NCBI GenBank assembly: GCA_945897515.1
Contig: CAMDFO010000039.1
Span: 1 to 39,033 of the forward strand
Length of the DNA stretch: 39,033 nucleotides
Direction of reading: 5' to 3'
DNA from: Rhodoplanes serenus
GTDB taxonomy: Bacteria > Pseudomonadota > Alphaproteobacteria > Rhizobiales > Xanthobacteraceae
In this document: one piece after another, positions 27,454 to 35,461 of the stretch
Layout: the number at the start of each line of letters is the position of its first letter
Numbering within the stretch: the stretch's first letter is position 1
Notes under the pieces: model-generated
Told to the model about the DNA's origin: nothing
Seen by the model: the letters and a program-made list of their open reading frames with translations, nothing else
Databases searched by the model: none
Made by a program: the position numbers and the translations under genes

Positions 27454-28533
27454 ATGCCGCAAGCCACCAACCGCAAGTACCGCATTTCCGTCATCCCGGG
27501 CGATGGCATCGGCAAGGAGACCGTGCCGGAGGGTGTGCGCGTGCTGGAAAAGGCCGCGTCCAAGTTCGGCTTTGCGCTGGAGCTGGATCATTTCGATTTC
27601 GCGTCCTGGGATTATTACGAAAAGCACCAGCGGATGATGCCGGAGGACTGGAAGGAGCAGATCGGCGGTCACGATGCGATCTTCTTCGGCGCCGTCGGCT
27701 GGCCGGCGAAGATTCCGGATCACATCTCGCTGTGGGGTTCGCTGATCCTGTTCCGGCGCGAGTTCGATCAGTACGTCAACCTGCGGCCAGTGCGGCTGAT
27801 GCCTGGCGTGCCGTCGCCGCTTGCCGGAAGAAAACCCGGCGACATCGATTTCTGGGTCGTGCGCGAGAACACCGAGGGCGAGTATTCGTCGATCGGCGGG
27901 CGGGCGTTTCCCGGCACCGACCGTGAGATCGTCATGCAGGAGACGATACTGACCCGCATTGGCGTCGACCGCGTGCTGAAGTTCGCGTTCGAGCTGGCGC
28001 AGAAGACGCCGAAGAAGCATCTCACGTCCGCGACGAAATCGAACGGCATCGCCATCACCATGCCGTACTGGGACGAGCGCGTGGAGGCGATGGCGAAGAG
28101 CTATCCCGACGTGCAGTGGAACAAGTTCCACATCGATATTCTTTCCGCGTTGTTCGTGCTGAAGCCCGATACGTTCAACGTCGTGGTCGCGTCGAACCTG
28201 TTCGGCGACATCCTCTCTGACCTGGGTCCGGCCTGCACCGGCACCATCGGCATCGCGCCGTCCGGCAACATCAATCCCGAACGCAAATATCCGTCGGTGT
28301 TCGAGCCGGTGCACGGCTCTGCGCCGGACATCGCGGGGCAGGGCATCGCCAATCCGGTCGGGCAGATCTGGTCGGCGGCGATGATGCTCGACCATCTCGG
28401 CGAACCGGAAGCGGCCAAGGCGATCATGAAGGCGATCGAGGCAACGCTGATCGACGAGCGCACGCGCACCCGCGATCTCAAGGGCAAGGCCAGCACCGTG
28501 GATGTCGGCAAAGCCATCGCCGCGGCGCTTTGA
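27454..28533 (+). CDS. ttuC: Tartrate dehydrogenase/decarboxylase (isopropylmalate dehydrogenase family)
   Basis: A 359-residue NAD- and Mn-dependent beta-decarboxylating dehydrogenase that oxidises tartrate, and often D-malate. The text is of the tartrate branch rather than leuB: YRISVIPGDGIGKETVPEG at the start, WDYYEKHQRMMPEDW, FFGAVGWPAKIPDHISLWG, and the conserved ENTEGEYSSIGGR. The metal aspartates lie in FGDILSDLGPA, and VFEPVHGSAPDIAGQGIANP is the family's C-terminal signature. CGGGAAAC precedes the ATG. Its TGA overlaps the ATG of the CaiB/BaiF gene by one base (TGATG). With tarD in the same window this gives two routes for tartrate. The family call is strong; D-malate or an analogue is an alternative substrate. 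Confidence 0.93.
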   Translation: MPQATNRKYRISVIPGDGIGKETVPEGVRVLEKAASKFGFALELDHFDFASWDYYEKHQRMMPEDWKEQIGGHDAIFFGAVGWPAKIPDHISLWGSLILFRREFDQYVNLRPVRLMPGVPSPLAGRKPGDIDFWVVRENTEGEYSSIGGRAFPGTDREIVMQETILTRIGVDRVLKFAFELAQKTPKKHLTSATKSNGIAITMPYWDERVEAMAKSYPDVQWNKFHIDILSALFVLKPDTFNVVVASNLFGDILSDLGPACTGTIGIAPSGNINPERKYPSVFEPVHGSAPDIAGQGIANPVGQIWSAAMMLDHLGEPEAAKAIMKAIEATLIDERTRTRDLKGKASTVDVGKAIAAAL

Positions 28534-29726
28534 TGAGCGACATGCGCCCGTTCGAGGGCATTCGCGTCATCGATGCCACCCACGTGCTCGCCGGTCCGTT
28601 CGCGGCATATCAGTTGGGCCTGTTCGGCGCCGATGTCATCAAGGTCGAGGACCCGAACGATCCCGACCAGAGCCGGATGAGCGGCGGCGACCGCGCGCTC
28701 GCCCGCCAGGGCATGGGCACGTATTATCTGACGCAAGCCTCGAACAAGCGCTCGCTCACGCTCAATCTCAAGACTGAAGAAGGCCGCGACATCTTCAAGA
28801 AGCTGGTCGCGAGCGCCGACATTCTGGTGGAGAATTATCGGCCCGGCGCGTTCGATGCGCTCGGGCTGGGCTACGAGGCGCTGAGCGCGATCCATCCGAA
28901 GCTGATCTATTGCTCGATCTCGGCATTCGGCCACGGCGGTTCGCGCGGCTCGCAGACCGCCTACGACTTCGTGATCCAGGCCGCGACCGGCCTGATGGCG
29001 ATGACCGGAACCCCCGAGGTGAACCCGGTCAAGCTCGGCGCGCCGGCCGTCGACTACGCGACCGGCACGATGGCGGCGTTCGCGCTCTCAAGCGCGCTGT
29101 TCCAGCGCGAGCGCACCGGGCGCGGGCAGCGCATCGATCTGGCGATGTACGACGTCGCGCTGACGCTCGCGGCCTCGCACGTGACGTCGTATTTCCGCAC
29201 CGGCAACGGACCGAAGCCTTCCGGCACCGATCACCCGCACGCCACCAATTGCTGCTTCCAGACCAAGGAAGGCCTGCTCGCGCTCGGCGCCAGCAACCTG
29301 CGCCAGCAGCGCCGGCTGTGGACCCTGCTCGGGCGGCCGGAGATGGCGAAGGACAACAACGACCAGCGGCACGACGATCGCGCGCGCGAGATGGCCGCGC
29401 TCGGCGAGCTGCTGCTGGCGCGCACCGCCGACGAATGGGAAGCATTCTTCCAGGCCAATCACGTGCCGGCGGCGCGGATTCGCACCTTGCCCGAGGCAGT
29501 CGCCGATCCCCAGCTCGCGAGCCGGAATTTCCTGCACCGGCACGAGGCCGCGGCCGGCGTCGACGGCGCGTTCAGCGTGCCGGTGGCGGCGTTCCATCTG
29601 GCGCACGGCGGCGCACGCGTCACCTCGCCGCCGCCGGTGCTCGGCGCCGACACCGACGCGGTGCTTGGCGAACTGGGCTACGACGCGGCGGCGATCGGAA
29701 AGCTGCGGGCGGCGGCTGTGATTTGA
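28533..29726 (+). CDS. CaiB/BaiF-family (class III) CoA-transferase
   Basis: A 397-residue enzyme that moves CoA between carboxylic acids. The start segment PFEGIRVIDATHVLAGPFAAYQLG and GADVIKVEDPNDPDQSR are family signatures; D174, in APAVDYATG, is at the position of the catalytic aspartate that forms the acyl-aspartyl intermediate. SGFG-type segments appear as SAFGHGGSRGS. The ATG at 28533 overlaps the TGA of the tartrate dehydrogenase gene, so the two are translationally coupled. The pairing suggests CoA activation of a hydroxy-dicarboxylate or its product. I see no signal peptide. The family is secure and the substrate inferred only by neighbour. Confidence 0.93.
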   Translation: MSDMRPFEGIRVIDATHVLAGPFAAYQLGLFGADVIKVEDPNDPDQSRMSGGDRALARQGMGTYYLTQASNKRSLTLNLKTEEGRDIFKKLVASADILVENYRPGAFDALGLGYEALSAIHPKLIYCSISAFGHGGSRGSQTAYDFVIQAATGLMAMTGTPEVNPVKLGAPAVDYATGTMAAFALSSALFQRERTGRGQRIDLAMYDVALTLAASHVTSYFRTGNGPKPSGTDHPHATNCCFQTKEGLLALGASNLRQQRRLWTLLGRPEMAKDNNDQRHDDRAREMAALGELLLARTADEWEAFFQANHVPAARIRTLPEAVADPQLASRNFLHRHEAAAGVDGAFSVPVAAFHLAHGGARVTSPPPVLGADTDAVLGELGYDAAAIGKLRAAAVI

Positions 29727-29778
29727 GGGCGGCCGCGGCTCGCGTTCAGCGGCTCGGTGACGTATATCTTTCGCCAGC

Positions 29779-29855
29779 GGTCCCGTAGCTCAGCTGGATA
29801 GAGCGACGGTTTCCTAAACCGTAGGTCGGAGGTTCGAGTCCTCCTGGGATCGCCA
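29779..29855 (+). tRNA. tRNA-Arg (anticodon CCT, reads AGG)
   Basis: A complete 77-base cloverleaf with encoded CCA. The acceptor stem ggtcccg pairs with tgggatc (two G-U pairs). The anticodon stem acggt/accgt encloses loop TTCCTAA, giving CCT. The T arm ggagg/cctcc encloses ttcgagt. The D arm carries agctcagctggatagagc. No integrase or duplicated 3' end was seen nearby. Confidence 0.97.
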
Positions 29856-29875
29856 GAGATTCCCCACTGATCGCG

Positions 29876-30439
29876 CTATTCGGCGGCCTGGATCGGCGCT
29901 TGCCGAGGCATGACCCGGAAATTCCCTGTGTCGAGAACCAGCCCGGCCAGCCGCGCTCCGACCGCCATCAGCTCCTTGTCGAAGCGGCTCTCGTGCGACG
30001 GCTCCGCATAGCAGAGCACGAATGTGCCGATCGTCTTGCCGCCGGCGCCGAAGATCGGAACCGACTGGAGCGAGCGGAGACCGCTATCCAGGCAGAGCTT
30101 GCGCCATCCCGCGTCGAACTCGTTGTCGGCGGCGATGTCCGGACAGGTCACGCCGTGGCCCGTCATCACCGACTTGACGCACGACCCGATAAACGGCGTG
30201 TTGAACTTTACGGACGTGATCGTTGCGGAAAAATTCGGCGGCAGGGCCGGGAAGAACGCGCGCTCGAAGCCGGTGCGCGCGGAATCCGCCGCGGTGATGC
30301 CGGCGACCGCTTCGGTGTCTTCGGCTTCCATCAGCTTGCAGATGGCGATGAGAATAAAGGCGGCAGGCGCGCCGGTTTCCACCAGCTCGCGGACGTACCG
30401 TTCCGCAACTTGAAGCCGTCGCTCGCGACTTGTCTGCAT
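29876..30439 (-). CDS. GAF-domain protein
   Basis: A 187-residue protein that is essentially one GAF domain, the small-molecule or redox sensory fold. It opens with an N-terminal helix (SRERRLQVAERYVRELVE), then the fold body with SVMTGHGVTCPDIAADNEFD and LRSLQSVPIFGAGGKTIGTFVLCYAEP, the most recognisable GAF strand pair, and a final helix DKELMAVGARLAGLVLD. There is no attached kinase, cyclase or DNA-binding domain. Several cysteines (in CKLME, SCVKSV, TCPDI, LCLDSG and VLCYAE) could be redox-active. It is convergent with the tRNA gene (21 bases away) and stands alone. The 160 bases upstream hold no gene. The ligand and partner are unknown. Confidence 0.85.
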   Translation of the reverse strand: MQTSRERRLQVAERYVRELVETGAPAAFILIAICKLMEAEDTEAVAGITAADSARTGFERAFFPALPPNFSATITSVKFNTPFIGSCVKSVMTGHGVTCPDIAADNEFDAGWRKLCLDSGLRSLQSVPIFGAGGKTIGTFVLCYAEPSHESRFDKELMAVGARLAGLVLDTGNFRVMPRQAPIQAAE

Positions 30440-30599
30440 CTATCTCCCCGAGCGACCAATATAGAGCAGACCTGCACCGGCCGATATGTCAATTGACACG
30501 ATACGCGAGTGACGTATGTGCGAATGCAGACATTGCATTCGAGCGTCGTTTTAATTGAATTGTCAGCGTTCCGGCCTTAGTGCCGCCGCGCGCGGCCCG

Positions 30600-32129
30600 T
30601 TATTCGTGGCCTGCGCGCACGGTCTGTGCCAGCACGCCTTGCCGGCGCCGGCTGCGTAGCCACGGCAGCACCAGCGCCAGCACCACCATCGCCCACAGCA
30701 CGTTGCCGAGCGTCGACGAGAACAGGATGCTGGGATCGCCCTGGCCGACGCGCAGCGCGCGCAGGAAATACTGTTCGAACAGCGGTCCCATCAGCACGCC
30801 GATCAGGATGGCGGTGACCTCGTAGCCGGTCTTGCGCGCGATATAGCCGATCACGCCGAAGCCGAGCGCGAGCCCCATGTCGAACACGTATTCTCGCTCG
30901 GAGAACGCCGCGATGGTGACCAGCGACAGGATCAGCGGCACCAGGAAGCGCGTCGGTATCCACACCACGCGGCTCATGTAGCGCGCCAGCGGCAGGATCA
31001 TCAGCGCCATGAAGATGTAGCAGACCAGCATCTGCATATAGACGCTGTAGACGAACTCCGGGCGTTCGATGAACAGGCGCGGACCGAGCACGATGCCGTG
31101 GTAGGTCAGCACGATGGTCATGATTGCGCCGGTGGTGCCGCCCGGAATGCCGAGCGCGAACACCGGGACCAGCGTGCCGGAAGTCACGCCGTTGTTGGCG
31201 GACTCGGGCGCGATGACGCCGGGCGGATGGCCGGTGCCGTAGAGCTCCGGCGTCTTCGAGAGCAGCTTGGAATAGTGATAGGCGAGGAAGGCCGCTACCG
31301 TGGAGCCGGCGCCGGGGAGAATTCCGATCACCAGCCCGATCAGCGAGGTCCAGACCGTCTGCCACCAGTAGCGCCCGGTGAGCCAGAGGCCCTCCAGCGT
31401 ATCGGCCCAGCGCGCGTTTTTGGCTTTCGAGAGATCCTCGTTGCGCACGATGGTTTCGCTTTCGAGCATCACGAAGGCTTCGGAGATCGCGAACAGCCCG
31501 ATCAGCGCGGGGATCAGCGGCACGCCGTCGTAGAGCTCCAGCAGGCCGAAGGTGGCGCGCGGCGTGCCGAACACCGGATCGACGCCGATGGTGCCGATCA
31601 TCAGTCCGAAGAAGCCGGCGATCAGGCCCTTCATCAGGTCCTGCGCCGCGATCGCCGCGATCAGTGTCAGCCCGAACACGATCACCACGACCATCTCGAC
31701 GCTGCGGAAATAAAGCCCGAGCTGGGCGAGCAGCGGCAGCGCCGCCATGGTGGCGACCGTGGTGACCAGGCCGCCGAATGCCGACGCGGCGAAGCAAAGC
31801 ACGAGCGCCTGCTGCGCCTGGCCCTTCTTGGTCATCGGATAGCCGTCGAGCGTGGTGGCGACCGCGCCGCCTTCGCCCGGCATGTTGAACAGGATCGCCG
31901 GAATGCCGCCGCCAAGCTGGGTGGTGCAATAGAGCGAGATCATGAACGCCATCCCGCTCTCGATCTCCATGTAGAGCGTGAGCGGGAGCAGAATGATCAG
32001 CGTGTTCTGTGCACTGAAGCCGGGCAGGATGCCGACGATGGTTCCGAGCAGCATTCCGGGCAGGATCACCCACCACAGGCCGAGTGAGCGCACGAACAGC
32101 TCGGCAAGCTGGGCCGTGGAGACGTCCAT
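30600..32129 (-). CDS. tctA: Tripartite tricarboxylate transporter, large membrane subunit TctA
   Basis: A 509-residue integral membrane protein with about 11-12 hydrophobic segments. TctA signatures are present: GTIVGILPGFSAQNTLIILLPLT near the start, the inverted-repeat counterpart VIGILPGAGSTVAAFLAY mid-protein, and ALGIPGGTTGAIM. It forms the sodium- or proton-driven pore for a carboxylate bound by TctC. The ATG at 32129, 2 bases after the tctB stop, is chosen because the preceding 53 codons of open frame are antisense-like and not hydrophobic. It is the last gene of tctC-tctB-tctA on the minus strand. The family is secure. Confidence 0.95.
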   Translation of the reverse strand: MDVSTAQLAELFVRSLGLWWVILPGMLLGTIVGILPGFSAQNTLIILLPLTLYMEIESGMAFMISLYCTTQLGGGIPAILFNMPGEGGAVATTLDGYPMTKKGQAQQALVLCFAASAFGGLVTTVATMAALPLLAQLGLYFRSVEMVVVIVFGLTLIAAIAAQDLMKGLIAGFFGLMIGTIGVDPVFGTPRATFGLLELYDGVPLIPALIGLFAISEAFVMLESETIVRNEDLSKAKNARWADTLEGLWLTGRYWWQTVWTSLIGLVIGILPGAGSTVAAFLAYHYSKLLSKTPELYGTGHPPGVIAPESANNGVTSGTLVPVFALGIPGGTTGAIMTIVLTYHGIVLGPRLFIERPEFVYSVYMQMLVCYIFMALMILPLARYMSRVVWIPTRFLVPLILSLVTIAAFSEREYVFDMGLALGFGVIGYIARKTGYEVTAILIGVLMGPLFEQYFLRALRVGQGDPSILFSSTLGNVLWAMVVLALVLPWLRSRRRQGVLAQTVRAGHE

Positions 32130-32131
32130 GC

Positions 32132-32647
32132 TCAGGCCCCGGACGCTTTGGAGAGCAGGTCGATGAGCACGCCGCGCGGCAGCTTGCTGTCGAGCAGCGT
32201 GATGAGGCTGAGATGGACGAACGCCGCCGAGACGAACGACACGCCGAGCAGCGTGCGGAGGCGTGTCACGCCGAGCAGCCGCATGCACCCGATGAGCAGA
32301 AGAAACAATCCGACGGTGGCTCCGACCCAGTAGATCGTCACCACGTAGACCAGCACCATCAGCGTCAGGCCGAGGCGCTGCCGGTTAAAGGCGTCATTGG
32401 CGAACAGCGCGCCCGTGCTCCAGTCGGCCTCGCCCGAGCGGATTTTCAGCCCAAGCCGGACGAGATGCGCGACGCACAGCGCCAGCAGCACCAGGCCGAT
32501 GCAGATGCCGGTGGCCTTGGCCTCCCAGACCAGATCGACGGTCGAGATCAGATAGTAGGCGGTGAGTCCGCAGCCGAGCGCCGGAATGATGAAATCGGCG
32601 CCCAGCGCCTGACGCGGCTGGGGCTCCTCCAAGTCCGGATTGCTCAT
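32132..32647 (-). CDS. tctB: Tripartite tricarboxylate transporter, small membrane subunit TctB
   Basis: A 171-residue protein with four hydrophobic segments (about residues 19-36, 46-66, 94-112 and 113-135) after a short charged N-terminus, the usual TctB layout. TctB shares little sequence with its relatives, so placement between tctC and tctA is part of the evidence. Its stop is 2 bases from the tctA start, and its ATG lies 27 bases after the tctC stop. It would assist TctA in carboxylate uptake. Confidence 0.9.
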   Translation of the reverse strand: MSNPDLEEPQPRQALGADFIIPALGCGLTAYYLISTVDLVWEAKATGICIGLVLLALCVAHLVRLGLKIRSGEADWSTGALFANDAFNRQRLGLTLMVLVYVVTIYWVGATVGLFLLLIGCMRLLGVTRLRTLLGVSFVSAAFVHLSLITLLDSKLPRGVLIDLLSKASGA

Positions 32648-32674
32648 GGCCGCGCCGCCCGCTTCGCGTTCGCG

Positions 32675-33706
32675 CTACTTGCGGCCGCCCCGCGCGGTGA
32701 GCTGTTGCTCGTACTGCAGCGCAAGCTTGACCATGCCCTCGGCGTAGTCGTGGCAGGTCTTGCGGTCGCCCCACACCAGCGCCTCGACCGGGTTGCCGCT
32801 CTTGACCCACTGCTCGCGGAACGCCGGCGAGGCGTGGGCCTCCTTGGCGGTCCGTTGCAGCAGATCGAATTGCTGCGGGTTGGCATCAGCCCATTCGGTG
32901 TGGACCGCCCATGAGCGCGACGAAGAGAGTTCCGGGATACGGGTGCCGAACGCCCCATTGATGGTCGGTGCGTTGTCGGTCTGCGCGGCGAAAATGTTGG
33001 TCTCGTTGAAGACGCCAAGAATGCGGAACTTGTCGTTGAGTGCGAGCGTGTTGGCGATCGGCAGTGCGCCGACCTCGGTCTCGCCGCTGAGCATGGCCAT
33101 GAAGCTCGGATTGCCACCGCCGTAGGGGATGTAGTTGAACTTCGCGCCGGTGGCGTCGGCGAGCGCCATCATGCCGATGGTCGCGGGATGCGGGATTCGG
33201 CTGAGCGCGACGTTGAGCGGCCGGCGCTTGGCGGCCTCCACCAGCGCCTTGACGTCCTTGATCGGCGAGTCGCGGCGCACGAACACGCACGAGTCGTCGA
33301 TGTCGGTGCGGCAGAAATAAGTGAAGTCCTGCGGGAATTTGTAGGTCGGCTTCTGGGTCGCGTACATGATCATTTCCGGACCCATGTTGCCGAACAGCAG
33401 GTTGTGGCCGTTCTTCTCGCGCTTCTCGACGTAGAGCGTGTAGCCGACCTGGCCGCCCGCCGCGGCGTGGAATTCATACTCGAACGGCTTGCCCAGCAGC
33501 TTGGACCACGCCGCGTCGAACGAGCGCGCCAGCTTTTCCGCGCCGCCGCCCTGGCCGGTCGGGATCAGCACGCGCATGTTGCGCGAGGGATAGGCGGCCT
33601 GTGCGGAAGCATGGCGCAGGAACGACGGTGCGGCGAGCACGCCGGTCGTGGCGGCGAGGCCGCCGAACAGCGCGCGGCGCGAGATGGATGGCGATCGGGT
33701 CGTCAT
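32675..33706 (-). CDS. tctC: Tripartite tricarboxylate transporter substrate-binding protein TctC (Tat signal)
   Basis: A 343-residue periplasmic receptor, the only binding protein in the window that sits beside its own TctAB. The N-terminus has [20 protein letters not shown], a twin-arginine signal. The mature part starts [22 protein letters not shown]; the family's PGGxxD loop is here QGGGAE, a clear departure, so the ligand may differ from ordinary Bug ligands. A segment with [16 protein letters not shown] and FIPYGG-type strands ([12 protein letters not shown]) follows. The C-terminal region has [15 protein letters not shown] and a long helical end. Upstream lie a short repeat and a broken aldo/keto reductase. 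The family is fairly secure. Confidence 0.88.
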   Translation of the reverse strand: MTTRSPSISRRALFGGLAATTGVLAAPSFLRHASAQAAYPSRNMRVLIPTGQGGGAEKLARSFDAAWSKLLGKPFEYEFHAAAGGQVGYTLYVEKREKNGHNLLFGNMGPEMIMYATQKPTYKFPQDFTYFCRTDIDDSCVFVRRDSPIKDVKALVEAAKRRPLNVALSRIPHPATIGMMALADATGAKFNYIPYGGGNPSFMAMLSGETEVGALPIANTLALNDKFRILGVFNETNIFAAQTDNAPTINGAFGTRIPELSSSRSWAVHTEWADANPQQFDLLQRTAKEAHASPAFREQWVKSGNPVEALVWGDRKTCHDYAEGMVKLALQYEQQLTARGGRK

Positions 33707-33752
33707 GTCGTTTCTCCCTGGATAACTTTTTGTCTTTGGTCGATCTTAGCCC

Positions 33753-33782
33753 GTAGCCCGGATGGAGCGAAGCGCAATCCGG
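33753..33782 (+). repeat. Short interspersed palindromic repeat, copy 2
   Basis: A 30-base element, gtagcccgga to gcgcaatccgg, one base different from the copy at 27388-27417 on the other strand. It lies between the tctC start and the end of the broken aldo/keto reductase. Confidence 0.8.
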
Positions 33783-33812
33783 GACTGCGACCGATTGACG
33801 GAACGGCCCTGG

Positions 33813-34488
33813 CTAAATCCCCATCATCTTCAACTGGAATTCCGGATAGCGCAGACCGGCTGTCACACCGGCAGGCAATGCCTGTTCCAGCGAGGCGATC
33901 TCGGCCTGGCTCAGCTCGATCTCGGTTGCAGCGATGTTCTGTTCCAGAAACGTCCGCCGCTTGGTGCCGGGGATCGGAACGAGATCGTCGCCCTTCGCCA
34001 GCAGCCAGGCGAGCGCGACCTGCGCCAGGGTGCAGCCCTTGGCGCTTGCCTTGCTCGACGAGCCGCGACATCGCGCCGACGGTGTCCTCGATCGGCACGT
34101 CGGGGTCGACGCGGTGCTGGTAATACAGGTCGAGATGATCGACGCCGAGCCGCTTCACGCTCGCTTCAAAAGCGGACATCACATATTCCGGCTTGCCGTT
34201 GACGCCGCCGCGCTTACCGTCCGGGCCGCGCACGTTGCCGAACTTGGATGACAGGATCACCTTGTCGCGCTTTCCCTTGAGCGCCTGGCCGACCAGCGTC
34301 TCATTCTTGCCGGCCGAATAAGCATCTGAGGTGTCGAAGAAATTCAGACCGAGCTCGATGGCGCGATGGACCGTGGCAATCGATTCCGGATCGTTCGGAA
34401 CGCCGTATTCGCCGCTCATGCCTGAGCATCCGAGCCCGATCGCCGAAACGCGCAGGCCCTGCGAGCCGAGTTGTCGCTGCTTCATCAT
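33813..34488 (-). pseudogene. Aldo/keto reductase with internal deletion and frameshift
   Basis: The N-terminal 148 codons (34488 down to about 34045) read as a normal aldo/keto reductase of the 325-330-residue YakC-like group: [29 protein letters not shown] (catalytic D and Y), [11 protein letters not shown] (catalytic K) and [17 protein letters not shown] (catalytic H). At the SRLVEQGK segment the family should continue with VRYLGLSEA and about 100 more residues. Instead the frame becomes meaningless, while another frame from 34040 gives 75 codons of the genuine C-terminus ([34 protein letters not shown], ending LKMMGI) and a proper TAG at 33813-33815. So about 100 codons are missing and the join at 34041-34047 is out of frame. 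Function is very likely lost. An assembly fault is the alternative. Confidence 0.85.
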
Positions 34489-34520
34489 CTCTGCTTTCCC
34501 AATCTAAAGAGGCGGGGCCG

Positions 34521-35456
34521 TCAGCCCTTGCTCATATCCAGCACGATCTTGCCGCGCGCGTGCCCGGTGTTGACGTGTTCGTAAGCCTTGATTGCATCGG
34601 CGAAGGCATAGACCTTGCCGACCTGCGGCTTGAGCGCGCCGCTCTGCACCAGCGCACCGAGATCGTCGAGCAGCGCGCCGTCGTATTTCACCGGCGCCGG
34701 CTTGACCGCGACGTCGGTGCGCGGCGGCGGTTGCGTCATCGGCGGCACGGAAATGTGGACGATGGCGCCGCCGGGCTTGAGCACGCGGAACGACTGGTAG
34801 CGCACGTCGCCGCCCATCAGATCGAACACCAGATCGCAGTCCTTGATGGCATCGGCGAAATCGCCCTTGGTGTAGTCGATAACGATATCGGCGCCGAGCG
34901 AGCGGATGAAGTCGAGGTTCTTCGCGCTCCCGGTGGCGGCGACGGTCGCGCCTCGATGTTTGGCGATCTGGATCGCGATCGAGCCGACGCCGCCCGCGCC
35001 GGCGTGGACCAGAATTTTCTGGCCGCTCGAGACCTGGCCGGTTGTGACGATCCCGGCCCAGGCGCTCAATCCGGCGACGCAAAGCGACGCCGCGCCGACG
35101 TGATCGGTGCCGGCGGGTTTTTTCGCCACGGTGGAGGCATCGATCGCGACGAGATCGGCATGCGTACCCCAGCGCGTCTGGTCGGCCACGCCCCAGACTT
35201 CGTCGCCAACAGCGAACTCCTTCACGTCCGCGCCGACCTTTGTGACCACGCCGGAGCAGTCGCGGCCGAGCACGTGCGGGAAATTCAACGTCATGCGCGC
35301 CTTGGCGTAGCCCTGGGCGATCTTGCCGTCGACCGGATTGACACTTGCCGCACGGACCTGGATCACCACGTCGCGCGGCCGCGGCTCGGGAGCGGCCACT
35401 TCCGCGATACGCAGCGATGCGACGCCGTCGTAGCCGTTGAGGGTAAGGGCCTTCAT
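34521..35456 (-). CDS. NADP-dependent MDR-family oxidoreductase (quinone reductase-like)
   Basis: A 311-residue medium-chain dehydrogenase/reductase of the zinc-free quinone oxidoreductase group. It opens MKALTLNGYDG, then VRAASVNPVDGKI and FPHVLGRDCSGVV; the nucleotide-binding loop HAGAGGVG is at residues 151-158. The four-cysteine structural-zinc loop is absent. The ATG at 35456 is preferred because it starts exactly the family N-terminus; 23 further codons upstream are open but overlap the MmgE/PrpD gene. It is 5 bases after the MmgE/PrpD stop, so one operon. It probably reduces an enone or quinone-like intermediate. The substrate is unknown. Confidence 0.92.
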   Translation of the reverse strand: MKALTLNGYDGVASLRIAEVAAPEPRPRDVVIQVRAASVNPVDGKIAQGYAKARMTLNFPHVLGRDCSGVVTKVGADVKEFAVGDEVWGVADQTRWGTHADLVAIDASTVAKKPAGTDHVGAASLCVAGLSAWAGIVTTGQVSSGQKILVHAGAGGVGSIAIQIAKHRGATVAATGSAKNLDFIRSLGADIVIDYTKGDFADAIKDCDLVFDLMGGDVRYQSFRVLKPGGAIVHISVPPMTQPPPRTDVAVKPAPVKYDGALLDDLGALVQSGALKPQVGKVYAFADAIKAYEHVNTGHARGKIVLDMSKG

Positions 35457-35461
35457 CGTGC

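Noticed and set aside
29779-29855. tRNA-Arg as an integration site for a genomic island.
   Set aside because: No integrase, no second copy of the tRNA 3' end and no change in composition were seen in the flanks.
33703-33812. Continuation of the aldo/keto reductase frame down to the tctC start.
   Set aside because: After the frame change the residues are meaningless and run through an interspersed repeat; the genuine C-terminus is in another frame and stops at 33813.
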